From positions 1 through 15,102 of the forward strand of contig CATLIP010000020.1 of assembly GCA_949957035.1 (NCBI GenBank): a stretch of 15,102 nucleotides of DNA, in the 5' to 3' direction. The notes beneath the pieces were generated by a model, which was given only the letters and a program-made list of their open reading frames with translations, was not told the DNA's origin and ran no database searches. Of the stretch, positions 1-6,880 are shown piece by piece. The translations under genes were made by a program, and so were the position numbers. The DNA is from an uncultured Lachnospiraceae bacterium. Lineage in GTDB: Bacteria > Bacillota_A > Clostridia > Lachnospirales > Lachnospiraceae. Each line of letters begins with the position of its first letter. The stretch's first letter is position 1.

Positions 1-2
1 AG

Positions 3-704
3 ATTGACCTTGTGACTACGCCGGACGGCAGCCTGGTTGCAATGGTCCATGCCAATAACTGTACCTCAGATTTGAATGCCTGGGTAGGGATTTTCCGGGA
101 ATTTGCCGAGAGCTTCGGAATCGAGGTGGATATGAACCGGCTGTTTGGCACGTTATACAATAAGGCTTTGGAGGGAGACGCAGACTGCGGCGGCCTGCTG
201 GCTTACGGCTATCTCTCCGGAGAATTTATTACAGGTGTAGACGAAGGGCGTCCACTGTTCGCAAGGTCGCCGGAGAGTAAGTTCAATCTGGCGAACTTCA
301 TGCGTGTGAATCTGTATACGGCGCTGGGGGCTATCAAGGTAGGTATGGATTTGTTGTTGAAAGAAGAGGATGTGGCGATTGATTCGATTCTTGGCCATGG
401 CGGGCTGTTCAAGACGAAAGGCGTCGGGCAGAGAATCCTTGCGGCGGCAATCAACGCGCCTGTATCTGTTATGGAGACGGCGGGCGAGGGCGGTCCTTGG
501 GGAGTTGCGCTTCTGGCGGCTTATATGAAGAATAAGGCAGATGGCGAGAGTCTGGAAGATTATCTGGCAAAGAAGGTCTTCGCCGGAAATGCGGGAAGCC
601 GGATGGAGCCGAATCCGAAGGACGTGGAAGGATACGAGGTCTTTACCCAGCGGTATAAGAAGGGCATTGAGATTGAGAAGGCGGCTTTGGAATATTTGAT
701 ATAA
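3..704 (+). CDS. FGGY-family carbohydrate kinase, C-terminal part (5' end outside window)
   Basis: This is the C-terminal roughly 230 residues of a sugar kinase that phosphorylates a pentulose or related sugar with ATP in the cytoplasm. The frame is open from the first base of the window, and the GTG at position 12 is an internal Val codon rather than a start. The FGGY C-terminal domain is recognisable: [12 protein letters not shown] near the beginning, [19 protein letters not shown] (ATP-binding region), then [17 protein letters not shown]. The stop codon overlaps the ribosome binding site of the next gene (araD, 12 nt downstream), so the two are co-transcribed. With an L-ribulose-5-phosphate epimerase as partner, L-ribulokinase or another pentulose kinase is the likeliest activity (inference). 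The sequence resembles xylulokinase-type FGGY proteins more than classic AraB, and the substrate-specificity half is outside the window. Family confidence is high; substrate confidence is low. Confidence 0.88.
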   Translation: MDLVTTPDGSLVAMVHANNCTSDLNAWVGIFREFAESFGIEVDMNRLFGTLYNKALEGDADCGGLLAYGYLSGEFITGVDEGRPLFARSPESKFNLANFMRVNLYTALGAIKVGMDLLLKEEDVAIDSILGHGGLFKTKGVGQRILAAAINAPVSVMETAGEGGPWGVALLAAYMKNKADGESLEDYLAKKVFAGNAGSRMEPNPKDVEGYEVFTQRYKKGIEIEKAALEYLI

Positions 705-716
705 GGAGTTAAAATT

Positions 717-1418
717 ATGCTGGAACAACTGAAAAAGGAAGTCTATGAGGCAAATATGCTGCTTCCGAAATACGGGCTGGTCACATTTACGTGGGGCAAT
801 GTAAGCGGAATTGACCGTAAGAGCGGGTTGTTTGTAATCAAGCCAAGCGGTGTAGAGTATGACAAACTGAAGCCAGAGGATATGGTGGTGGTTGGTCTGG
901 ACGGGAAGAAGGTGGAGGGGGACTACAATCCTTCTTCTGATACTGCCACCCATGTGGTGTTGTATAACCGTTTCCCCGAGGTGGGCGGCATCGTGCATAC
1001 CCATTCCTCCTGGGCGACAAGCTGGGCGCAGGCAGGGAGAGGGATTCCTTGTTACGGGACGACCCACGCAGATTATCTTTATGGAGAGGTTCCCTGTGTG
1101 AGGAATCTGACGAAAGAGGAGATTGACGAGGCGTATGAGAAGAATACAGGCGTATTGATTGCCGATGAATTTGAGGCGCGTAAGCTTGATTATAACGCGA
1201 CTCCGGCGGTGCTGTGCAAGAACCATGGTCCGTTTACATGGGGGAAGGACGCGCACGAGGCGGTGCATAATGCGGTGGTACTGGAAGAGGTTGCGAAGAT
1301 GGCGGCCCGCTGCGAGATGATAAATCCGCAGAATGTATCTGCTCCGCAGGAGTTACAGGATAAGCATTACTACCGGAAGCATGGGGCGAATGCATACTAT
1401 GGACAGCCGGGGAAATAA
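717..1418 (+). CDS. araD: L-ribulose-5-phosphate 4-epimerase
   Basis: Cytoplasmic class II aldolase-fold enzyme that converts L-ribulose 5-phosphate to D-xylulose 5-phosphate, feeding arabinose into the pentose phosphate pathway. It has 233 residues, close to the usual length of about 230. Visible motifs are TWGNVSGID (27-33), the phosphate-binding IKPSG (41-45), SSDT with D75, VHTHSSWA with Zn ligands H94 and H96, THADY with D119, KNHGPF with the third Zn ligand H170, and the C-terminal [10 protein letters not shown] typical of AraD. The conserved spacing matches the E. coli enzyme (D76, H95, H97, H171). The ATG start has AAGGAG upstream, overlapping the stop of the kinase gene, so this is the last gene of a sugar-use operon. 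A strong terminator follows. UlaF/SgbE-type epimerases are the alternative, but nothing points to ascorbate use. Confidence 0.93.
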   Translation: MLEQLKKEVYEANMLLPKYGLVTFTWGNVSGIDRKSGLFVIKPSGVEYDKLKPEDMVVVGLDGKKVEGDYNPSSDTATHVVLYNRFPEVGGIVHTHSSWATSWAQAGRGIPCYGTTHADYLYGEVPCVRNLTKEEIDEAYEKNTGVLIADEFEARKLDYNATPAVLCKNHGPFTWGKDAHEAVHNAVVLEEVAKMAARCEMINPQNVSAPQELQDKHYYRKHGANAYYGQPGK

Positions 1419-1436
1419 TTAGATAGAAGATAAAAG

Positions 1437-1466
1437 GAACCAGTCCAAAGCGGGCTGGTTCTTTTT
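1437..1466 (+). terminator. Rho-independent terminator after araD
   Basis: A 10-bp stem (GAACCAGTCC at 1437-1446 pairing with GGGCTGGTTC at 1452-1461, one G-T wobble) with a 5-nt AAAGC loop is followed at once by TTTTT. It lies 19 nt after the araD stop and closes the sugar-catabolic operon. Confidence 0.9.
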
Positions 1467-1522
1467 GGATACAATGCTATCTAATGAAAGAAAAAAATAT
1501 TTCCATGTATAATAATTACTTA

Positions 1523-1551
1523 TTTACAAATACTGGTTAATATACTATAAT
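1523..1551 (+). promoter_or_regulatory. Near-consensus sigma-A promoter for the AAA/DUF4143 ATPase gene
   Basis: TTTACA at 1523-1528, a 17-bp spacer, and TATAAT at 1546-1551. The predicted transcription start is near 1558, giving a leader of about 90 nt before the ATG at 1650. The region is very AT-rich, which raises the chance of chance matches, but both hexamers and the spacing are near ideal. Symmetric CGAAATAA elements begin directly after the -10 box. Confidence 0.72.
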
Positions 1552-1601
1552 CGAAATAAGTTATATTAAAGATATATTTATTTCGGTGAAACGAAATAAA
1601 T
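1552..1601 (+). promoter_or_regulatory. Palindrome and repeated CGAAATAA elements, candidate operator
   Basis: A perfect 10-bp inverted repeat (ATTTATTTCG at 1576-1585, CGAAATAAAT at 1592-1601, 6-nt spacer GTGAAA) lies in the leader of the ATPase gene. The same CGAAATAA word occurs a third time at 1552-1559, right at the predicted transcription start. The three copies could be operator half-sites for a repressor, or could form two mutually exclusive hairpins. No obvious dedicated repressor gene lies beside it. The ATPase itself contains a winged-helix-like segment, so self-control is conceivable but unproven. Confidence 0.45.
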
Positions 1602-1649
1602 TAATTAATTTATATAGATATTTCTGAAAAATGAAAGGAACTGGAAGAA

Positions 1650-2843
1650 ATGGTTAAGAGGGAACGATATATCGAAAGAATTAGACCTTTTTATGAAAGC
1701 GAACTAATAAAAGTATTGATTGGAATCCGAAGATGTGGTAAATCCGTATTGCTCAGGCAGATTATTGGAGAGATAAAAGAGAAAGGAATCAGGGATGAGC
1801 AGATTCTATACATGAATTTTGAGGATTTCAAGTTTTCTGGTATCAGGACCGCTCAGGCATTATATGATTATGTCGTAGAGCGGCGTGTGAATGAAGAGAA
1901 ATATTATCTTTTTTTTGATGAGATACAGATGGTAGATGAGTTTGAACTGGTTATCAATTCTTTCCGTGCGACTTGGGATGTGAGCATCTTTATTACGGGG
2001 TCGAACGGAAAACTGCTGTCCGGAGAATTAGCGACTTATCTTTCGGGGCGGTATGTAAGTTTTAAGATTGCGCCGTTTTCTTTCCGGGAATATTGCCAGA
2101 TAAGAGAGTTAGAGGAACCGGCTGATGAAGACCTGGCGGAGTATCTGACTTGGGGAGGCATGCCGCAGCGGTTCCATCTTCAAAATGAGATGGAGATGGA
2201 GACGATGCTGAGGGATTTGTATAATTCGATTGTATTGCGGGATATTGTTCAACGGACGGGAGCGAAGGATGTGGATTTGCTGAACCGCATATTTGAATAT
2301 CTTACCCAGACCCCGTCGCAGATGTTTTCGGCAAAAGGAATTGCGAAGTATTTTGAGAGCGTGAACCGTAAGGTGGGGACAGAGACTCTGTATAATTATC
2401 TTGACCATATGATAACGTCATTAATTGTGACGAAAGCGCGGCGGTATGATATTCGGGGGAAGCAACTTCTGACTACGTTGGATAAGTATTATCTTACAGA
2501 TTTGGGGCTGGGGAAAATCCATAACAGCGGGTTCAAGTCGGAGATGGGGGCTTTACTGGAGAATGTAGTGTTTAATGAGCTGTCTTCGAGAGGCTATGAG
2601 GTTTTTGTGGGAAAGCTTCCAAAAGGCGAGATTGATTTTGTAGCTGTAAAAGGACAGGAGAAGGAATACTATCAGGTGGCGTATTATCTTTATGACCAGT
2701 CGGTAGTTGAACGAGAATTTGGGGCGTTTCGGAAGATTGAGGATAATTATCCTAAGTATGTTATTTCCATGGATAAGATGGATTTTTCGCAGGATGGGAT
2801 TATCCATAAGAATGCGGTTAAATTCTTGATGGAGCGGAAATAG
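1650..2843 (+). CDS. ATP-binding protein of the AAA_14/DUF4143 family
   Basis: A 397-residue soluble P-loop ATPase of the widespread AAA_14 plus DUF4143 type, whose cellular role is unknown. The N-terminal AAA domain shows Walker A GIRRCGKS (25-32), Walker B YYLFFDEIQ (D90, E91), a sensor-like FITGSN (114-119) and LSGRY (131-135). A middle segment (about 208-262) looks like a winged helix. The C-terminal DUF4143 part has the restriction-endonuclease-like pattern E304, GEIDF (D329) and YYQVAY (342-343). The usual ExK pair is replaced by Q and A, so nuclease activity is unlikely. The ATG start is supported by AAAGGAA about 9 nt upstream. It is expressed from its own AT-rich promoter and ends only 31 nt before the response regulator gene, with no terminator between, so read-through into that gene is likely. 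The AT-rich flank and the lack of a functional link to its neighbours suggest an independent, possibly mobile, single gene. Confidence 0.88.
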   Translation: MVKRERYIERIRPFYESELIKVLIGIRRCGKSVLLRQIIGEIKEKGIRDEQILYMNFEDFKFSGIRTAQALYDYVVERRVNEEKYYLFFDEIQMVDEFELVINSFRATWDVSIFITGSNGKLLSGELATYLSGRYVSFKIAPFSFREYCQIRELEEPADEDLAEYLTWGGMPQRFHLQNEMEMETMLRDLYNSIVLRDIVQRTGAKDVDLLNRIFEYLTQTPSQMFSAKGIAKYFESVNRKVGTETLYNYLDHMITSLIVTKARRYDIRGKQLLTTLDKYYLTDLGLGKIHNSGFKSEMGALLENVVFNELSSRGYEVFVGKLPKGEIDFVAVKGQEKEYYQVAYYLYDQSVVEREFGAFRKIEDNYPKYVISMDKMDFSQDGIIHKNAVKFLMERK

Positions 2844-2874
2844 GATATGTTTGAAGATTGCGGAGGTGTTTGAG

Positions 2875-3561
2875 ATGCAGAAGTTGTTGCTTCTTGAGGA
2901 TGATGCAAGCCTGATTGACGGTTTGGCTTACTCTTTGAAGAAAAATGGATTTGATATAGAGATAGCGAGGAATCTCTGTGAGGCAGAGATACTGCTTACA
3001 AGAATTAAGGATTTTGACTTGCTTCTCTTTGACGTGACGCTGCCGGACGGAAATGGATTCACATTGTGCGAAAAGTTACGGGAATCAGGGAACCTGATTC
3101 CCATCATTTTCCTTACGGCATCTGATGAGGAGACCAGTGTAATCCGGGGGCTGGACTGCGGAGGGGATGATTATATCACAAAACCCTTCAAATTAGGAGA
3201 ATTATGTTCCCGTATCCGGGCGCTTTTGCGCCGCAGCAATCGAAACGACGCAGGGGAGAGCATCCTGCGGTCGGGAAACCTGCTTGTGAATCTTACGGAA
3301 GGCAGGGTATTTCTGGATGAGGAACCCATAGAGTTTACCAGTGCGGAATATAGGCTCCTTTGCCTGTTCCTGAAAAACAGCGGAAGAGTCCTGACCCGCA
3401 GTATGATTCTTAATAAGCTGTGGGACGGGGCGGGGAATTTTGTTGACGATAATACCTTGTCAGTATACGTCCGGCGTCTCCGGGAAAAACTGGAAAAGAA
3501 CCCGTCGAAGCCGGAACATCTGAAAACTGTCCGGGGATTCGGTTATCAGTGGAAGGAGTGA
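2875..3561 (+). CDS. OmpR-family response regulator (system 1)
   Basis: A 228-residue DNA-binding response regulator. The receiver domain (1-115) has the acidic pocket E8-D9-D10, phosphoacceptor D53 in LLLFDVTLPDGNGF, T81 and K103 in DDYITKPF. The C-terminal winged helix (about 130-228) contains the recognition helix region VDDNTLSVYVRRLREKL and the final GFGYQW hairpin. The ATG at 2875 is chosen because GGAGG lies 8 nt upstream; an in-frame TTG at 2851 would lengthen the protein by 8 non-conserved residues and has no good ribosome binding site. The sensor kinase gene follows 5 nt after the stop. The gene has no obvious promoter of its own and probably depends on read-through from the ATPase gene or a promoter inside it. 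Candidate targets are the repeat-bearing exporter promoters downstream. Confidence 0.92.
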   Translation: MQKLLLLEDDASLIDGLAYSLKKNGFDIEIARNLCEAEILLTRIKDFDLLLFDVTLPDGNGFTLCEKLRESGNLIPIIFLTASDEETSVIRGLDCGGDDYITKPFKLGELCSRIRALLRRSNRNDAGESILRSGNLLVNLTEGRVFLDEEPIEFTSAEYRLLCLFLKNSGRVLTRSMILNKLWDGAGNFVDDNTLSVYVRRLREKLEKNPSKPEHLKTVRGFGYQWKE

Positions 3562-3566
3562 AGGGG

Positions 3567-4793
3567 ATGGGTTTCCTATATGAAAAACAGACGCGTCGAT
3601 TTTATTTTTTTCTTGCAGCAGCATGTATTTTGCAGGTTTGTTTTTTGGGAGCATGGGGCATTTTTCAGACGCAGAATATCAGAAGGATACTAACAGAGCG
3701 AGAACTTGCCGCGGCTTCTTATCTGCTTCATGAGTCGGTTCCTAAAGCAGTGGTGGCTGCGGCATGGAACAATCGGGAAGTGACGGAGGAAGGAGCCAGA
3801 CTGCTTGGCAAAATCGGACATACAGAACAGGCGCAGAGTTATTGGTTGATGCTTACGGAGCCAGAGTCCATGACTTTGCTTCTTATTTTGGTTGGGGCAG
3901 GAATCTTATTTGCCGCGGTCATACTCGTGGGAGCGGCGTATTTCCTTAGGGGCAGGGAGCGGGTCTATGAAGAAGCGGGAAAGGTGATTGACCAGTATGC
4001 TGCAAACCATTTTGCCATGCATCTGCCGTCGGGGGAGACGGGGACGATCTATCAGTTGTTCGGCAGTATTGAGCAGCTTGCACAGTCTCTTCAGGCTAAG
4101 AGTGAGATGGAGTACAAGGCAAAAATATTTCTCAGAGATATGATATCGAATATTTCCCATCAGTTGAAGACTCCGCTTGCGGCGTTGGGCATGTATATGG
4201 AAATCATTCTGGAGGAGCCGGAGAATAAAGAGGCTGTGGAGGACTTTGCGGGGAAATCCATCCTGTCCTTGGAGAGGATGGAACAGTTGATTCGTTCGCT
4301 GCTTACGATGGCGCGGATGGATACCGGAAATATTGTATTTGAAAAACGTAAGTGTCTTGTCTCAGAGATGGTGGAACAGGCGGTAGACGACTTGATGGAG
4401 CGGGCAAGGTGTGAAGGAAAAGAAATCCGTATGGAGGGGGAGCCTAAGGAGAGCTTGTTGTGCGACCCGCAGTGGACGAAAGAGGCGGTGGGGAATCTGG
4501 TAAAAAATGCGCTGGATTATACGGATAAGGGAGGGGTGATACGGGTGTCGTGGAAACAGTCTCCGGCAGTCTTCCGGCTCTGTGTAGAGGATGACGGGCA
4601 CGGGATTAAAAGCGAGGATATCCATCATATTTTCAAGCAGTTCTACCGGAGCAAGGCTTCTGGTAACAGGCAGGGCTTGGGGCTTGGGCTGTCGTTGGCG
4701 AAGTCGATTGTAGAAGGACAGGGAGGAAATCTGTCGGTGGAGAGCAGTTTGGGGGAGGGGAGTGTCTTCCGGATGAGTTTTGTGAATCGATAA
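3567..4793 (+). CDS. Sensor histidine kinase (system 1)
   Basis: A 408-residue membrane histidine kinase, the partner of the regulator just upstream. TM1 is about residues 12-34 and TM2 about 103-127, giving an external domain of roughly 65 residues (35-102) with no recognisable fold. A linker (130-180) without a convincing HAMP domain leads to the dimerisation helix with H198 in NISHQLKTPL. The ATPase domain is complete: N box GNLVKNALDYT (N310, N314), G1 DDGHGI (343-347), F box FKQFYR (356-361), G2 GLGLGL (370-375). The ATG at 3567 has AAGGAG 8 nt upstream, inside the end of the regulator gene; an upstream GTG at 3549 would overlap that gene and is less likely. The two genes form a tight pair, and the kinase ends convergently against the minus-strand kinase-fold gene. 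Confidence 0.92.
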   Translation: MGFLYEKQTRRFYFFLAAACILQVCFLGAWGIFQTQNIRRILTERELAAASYLLHESVPKAVVAAAWNNREVTEEGARLLGKIGHTEQAQSYWLMLTEPESMTLLLILVGAGILFAAVILVGAAYFLRGRERVYEEAGKVIDQYAANHFAMHLPSGETGTIYQLFGSIEQLAQSLQAKSEMEYKAKIFLRDMISNISHQLKTPLAALGMYMEIILEEPENKEAVEDFAGKSILSLERMEQLIRSLLTMARMDTGNIVFEKRKCLVSEMVEQAVDDLMERARCEGKEIRMEGEPKESLLCDPQWTKEAVGNLVKNALDYTDKGGVIRVSWKQSPAVFRLCVEDDGHGIKSEDIHHIFKQFYRSKASGNRQGLGLGLSLAKSIVEGQGGNLSVESSLGEGSVFRMSFVNR

Positions 4794-4811
4794 ATTTTTT
4801 AATAATGCAGA

Positions 4812-4838
4812 GAAGGGGGCGTTGTAAAACACCCCTTC
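4812..4838. terminator. Hairpin between convergent genes, possible terminator
   Basis: GAAGGGG (4812-4818) pairs with CCCCTTC (4832-4838), and GTT/AAC pairs inside the loop. It sits in the 58-nt gap between the stops of the plus-strand sensor kinase and the minus-strand kinase-fold gene, where a bidirectional terminator is expected. Neither strand has a good T-run directly after the stem, so efficiency is doubtful. Confidence 0.42.
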
Positions 4839-4851
4839 CTTCTGATATGAC

Positions 4852-5760
4852 TTACCTGGCAATCACTGCCGAGTGGAATTTTTCATGAAATTCTGCGATT
4901 GTCTGATATCTTTTTTTTCGGTCATGTTCTACCGCCCGCAATACCACAGAATATGCCTCTTCCCCTAAGCTCCATCTTTCTTTGGGGCAGGGCAGAAATT
5001 TTCTGTCCGTATACCTGTGCCCGATTTCTTCAGAGGTAAATGTGCCAAAGAAATCAAAAATCATCGCTCCAAGAGTGTAAACATTTGTGACCTCATCCAC
5101 AGCAGCGCCAAGAATATACTCTTCCGGCGCTTTCAGCCGCTTCGTTCCCCAGTATTCTTCCCCGATGTCATTGACGGCAGGCTGTTTTCGGAATAAATCG
5201 ATATCGCAGATTGTCATCTTATCTGTCTCAAAATTATAAATCAGGCTTCCGTCGTAAAAGTCTACCGCAACATAATGGTTCGCCGCTGCTGTCTCTAAAA
5301 AGGAAAAAATATCTTCTACAGCCGACAGCTTTTGCCGGGCGAGCAGTTCCTTGAACCTTACGGCTGGACTGATGATATCTGGGTTCTTGTCATATTTTTC
5401 AAAGTTCCAATAGTCGAACAGGCAACCGCCTTCTACCCAGCGGAATATGGCGACATAATACTCCTGATACGGGTAGTGTTCCAGTAATTCTACCAGATTC
5501 GGATGCTTTAATGTCTCATATATCCCCACTGCATTCTTTAAGGTCTCTACCGATTCTTTCGGCGGTATCTCGGCGTCTATGGTGTCTGCGCCTGCGATTT
5601 TAATAAAATACTTATTCTCTCCGTTTGCAACGCCAAAGGCGATACATCCGGAACCTGTCTCGTCAATCACTGAGAAAACGGTTCCATACTTCTTTATCCA
5701 GGTCAAATCATGCTGTGTCTTGAGCCTGAATCTTACTTTGTCAATTTCATATACGACCAT
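4852..5760 (-). CDS. Protein-kinase-fold (Hanks-like) protein with atypical catalytic loop
   Basis: A 302-residue soluble protein with the order of landmarks of a Ser/Thr protein kinase. It has K54 in KYFIKIAG (beta-3 lysine), KHPNLVELLEHY after helix C, a hinge near FRWVEGG (106-112), a catalytic-loop equivalent AVDFYDGSLIYN (165-176, D167), CDIDLF (185-190) in place of DFG, KAPEE (210-214) in place of APE, and NVYTLGAMIF (226-235) matching the DVYSLG helix. Departures are clear: HRD is AVD, the loop Lys and Asn positions are Y169 and S172, and DFG is DID. It may be a divergent active kinase or a pseudokinase. There are no membrane segments or PASTA repeats. The ATG has GGAGG 6 nt upstream on the minus strand. 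It lies 75 nt downstream of the 54-codon gene and probably shares its divergent promoter. Its position between sensor system 1 and the first exporter suggests a modulatory role, which is inference. Confidence 0.8.
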   Translation of the reverse strand: MVVYEIDKVRFRLKTQHDLTWIKKYGTVFSVIDETGSGCIAFGVANGENKYFIKIAGADTIDAEIPPKESVETLKNAVGIYETLKHPNLVELLEHYPYQEYYVAIFRWVEGGCLFDYWNFEKYDKNPDIISPAVRFKELLARQKLSAVEDIFSFLETAAANHYVAVDFYDGSLIYNFETDKMTICDIDLFRKQPAVNDIGEEYWGTKRLKAPEEYILGAAVDEVTNVYTLGAMIFDFFGTFTSEEIGHRYTDRKFLPCPKERWSLGEEAYSVVLRAVEHDRKKRYQTIAEFHEKFHSAVIAR

Positions 5761-5835
5761 ACTTTTCCTCCGTCTGCAAAGAGGGGCAGTTTCTTTACCG
5801 CATTACGAGATAGTATACACAAGGGTACGTTGCTT

Positions 5836-6000
5836 TTATAAATCTAAGTCAGTCGTTACAATTCCAAATGATTCGAGCTTTGTTTTTAATATCTTTAATT
5901 GATAATTAATCTCCTTTTCAGTATCATCCGATTTTTTGATACGCTGTAAACTGGTATAACTGTCAATTAAATTATTAATCATTTCTTTATCGCTTGGCAT
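5836..6000 (-). CDS. Small hypothetical protein, 54 residues
   Basis: An intact small gene running from the ATG at 6000 down to a TAA at 5836-5838. AGGTG at 6006-6010 lies 5 nt before the start on the minus strand, and a near-consensus promoter lies further upstream. The product begins MPSDKEMINNLIDSY and ends FGIVTTDLDL. It is highly charged, soluble, and almost certainly two amphipathic helices (about 5-20 and 28-47) with regularly spaced Leu/Ile, so it may form a coiled coil or bind a partner. No domain is recognised and no function is claimed. It is the first gene of a probable two-gene minus-strand unit with the kinase-fold protein. Confidence 0.72.
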   Translation of the reverse strand: MPSDKEMINNLIDSYTSLQRIKKSDDTEKEINYQLKILKTKLESFGIVTTDLDL

Positions 6001-6047
6001 ATGCTCACCTGCTTTCTGAAAATGTAGTTGTATTTTTTGATATTTTT

Positions 6048-6076
6048 ATTATATCAAGAGGTTATATAGATGTAAA
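6048..6076 (-). promoter_or_regulatory. Near-consensus promoter for the 54-residue protein and kinase-fold gene
   Basis: Read on the minus strand: TTTACA (6076-6071), a 17-bp spacer, and TATAAT (6053-6048). Transcription would start near 6041, about 40 nt before the ATG at 6000. Its -35 box touches the left arm of the inverted repeat at 6075-6106, so a protein bound there could block this promoter. Confidence 0.75.
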
Positions 6077-6106
6077 TCGTACCTTACTGATTTGTAAGGT
6101 GCGATT
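6075..6106. promoter_or_regulatory. 13-bp-arm inverted repeat, candidate operator in divergent control region
   Basis: AATCGTACCTTAC (6075-6087) and GTAAGGTGCGATT (6094-6106) are inverted copies with a single mismatch around a TGATTT spacer. There is no T-run on either side, and the element lies between two divergent promoters rather than after a gene, so it reads as an operator rather than a terminator. The core TTACT-N4-TGTAA differs at one position from the TNACA-N4-TGTAA form I recall for BceR-type response regulator operators. That comparison is from memory. Confidence 0.65.
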
Positions 6107-6164
6107 CACCGGAATGTAAGATAAAAATGCTATGATTCATCTATGCCCGCAAAAGGTATATAAT
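6093..6164 (+). promoter_or_regulatory. Activator-type promoter for the first ABC exporter
   Basis: TATAAT at 6159-6164 with a poor -35 (TTCATC, 6136-6141, 17-bp spacer), so help from an activator is expected. TGTAA words lie at 6093 and 6115, with a third copy at 6071; all three are on one strand and exactly 22 bp apart, and the next 22-bp step falls on the -35 box. This phasing is typical of tandem binding by OmpR-family regulators. A second possible -10 (TATGAT, 6131-6136) has an even weaker -35. Transcription would start near 6171. Confidence 0.55.
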
Positions 6165-6196
6165 CAACAGTAACAAAGAAAGGTAAGGTGTCATCA

Positions 6197-6880
6197 GTGG
6201 AAATATTAAGAGTAGAGAACCTGAGTAAGGTCTACGGAGCGGGAGAAGCCCGGGTGGAGGCATTAAAGCAAGTTTCATTCACCATGGAAAGAGGTGAGTT
6301 CGGCGCAGTGGTTGGAGTTTCCGGCTCCGGAAAGAGTACGCTTCTGAACTGTATCGGAGGGCTTGACTTTGCAGACAAGGGAAAGGTATTCCTGAACGGA
6401 AAGGATTTATTCGCAATGGGGGAAAACGAACGCACCATTTTCCGCAGGCAGAATATTGGTTTCATCTTCCAGTCCTTCCACCTCATCCCGGAGCTTGACG
6501 TGGAGCAGAATATTATGTTCCCGCTTTTGCTGGATTATAAGAAACCAGACCCGGGGCGGGTAGACGAGATTTTGGAAGTCCTTGGGTTAACGGATCGGCG
6601 GAGACATCTGCCTGGGCAGTTATCCGGCGGGCAGCAGCAGCGGGTGGCGATTGGGCGGGCGCTCATCACACATCCTGCGTTGGTTTTGGCAGACGAACCC
6701 ACAGGAAATTTAGATTCCCAGAGCAGTCAGGACGTGATGGAGCTTCTGTGCAAGGCATCCCGGCATTACCAGCAGACAGTCCTGATGATTACCCACAATA
6801 TGAACCTGACAGCGTCGGCAGACAGGGTGTTTCGGGTATCGGACGGGAAACTTAGCGAGCTGGGAGGTGTGTGTAAGTGA
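6197..6880 (+). CDS. ABC transporter ATP-binding protein, MacB/LolD type
   Basis: A 227-residue cytoplasmic ATPase that powers the FtsX-type permease encoded next. It has Walker A GVSGSGKST (40-48), Q-loop FQSFHLIPEL (Q92), signature LSGGQQQR (142-149), Walker B ALVLADEP with E167, the D-loop NLDS (171-174) and switch H200. The pattern NIGFIFQSFHLIP with ADEPTGNLDS is characteristic of the MacB/LolD/FtsE group, whose members drive mechanotransmission or lipid and peptide export rather than classical import. The start is GTG at 6197 with AAGGTG 6 nt upstream; an in-frame GTG at 6188 would add three residues but sits only 4 nt from its AAAGG. The stop overlaps the permease start (GTGA, 4 bp), so the two are translationally coupled. 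Confidence 0.93.
   Translation: MEILRVENLSKVYGAGEARVEALKQVSFTMERGEFGAVVGVSGSGKSTLLNCIGGLDFADKGKVFLNGKDLFAMGENERTIFRRQNIGFIFQSFHLIPELDVEQNIMFPLLLDYKKPDPGRVDEILEVLGLTDRRRHLPGQLSGGQQQRVAIGRALITHPALVLADEPTGNLDSQSSQDVMELLCKASRHYQQTVLMITHNMNLTASADRVFRVSDGKLSELGGVCK

Noticed and set aside
153..1268. Long open frame of 371 codons on the minus strand across the sugar kinase and araD
   Set aside because: It lies antisense to two well-recognised genes, has a composition rich in His, Arg and Leu typical of a reverse-frame shadow, and no plausible ribosome binding site or domain.
6075..6106. Inverted repeat considered as an intrinsic terminator
   Set aside because: No T-run on either strand, and no gene ends beside it; it lies between two divergent starts.
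6105..6114. TTCACCGGAA, a match to the 11-bp repeat consensus of the ABC-2 promoter
   Set aside because: Only a single copy, with no neighbouring units at 11-bp steps and a different distance from any -10 box, so shared control by the same regulator is not supported by this alone.
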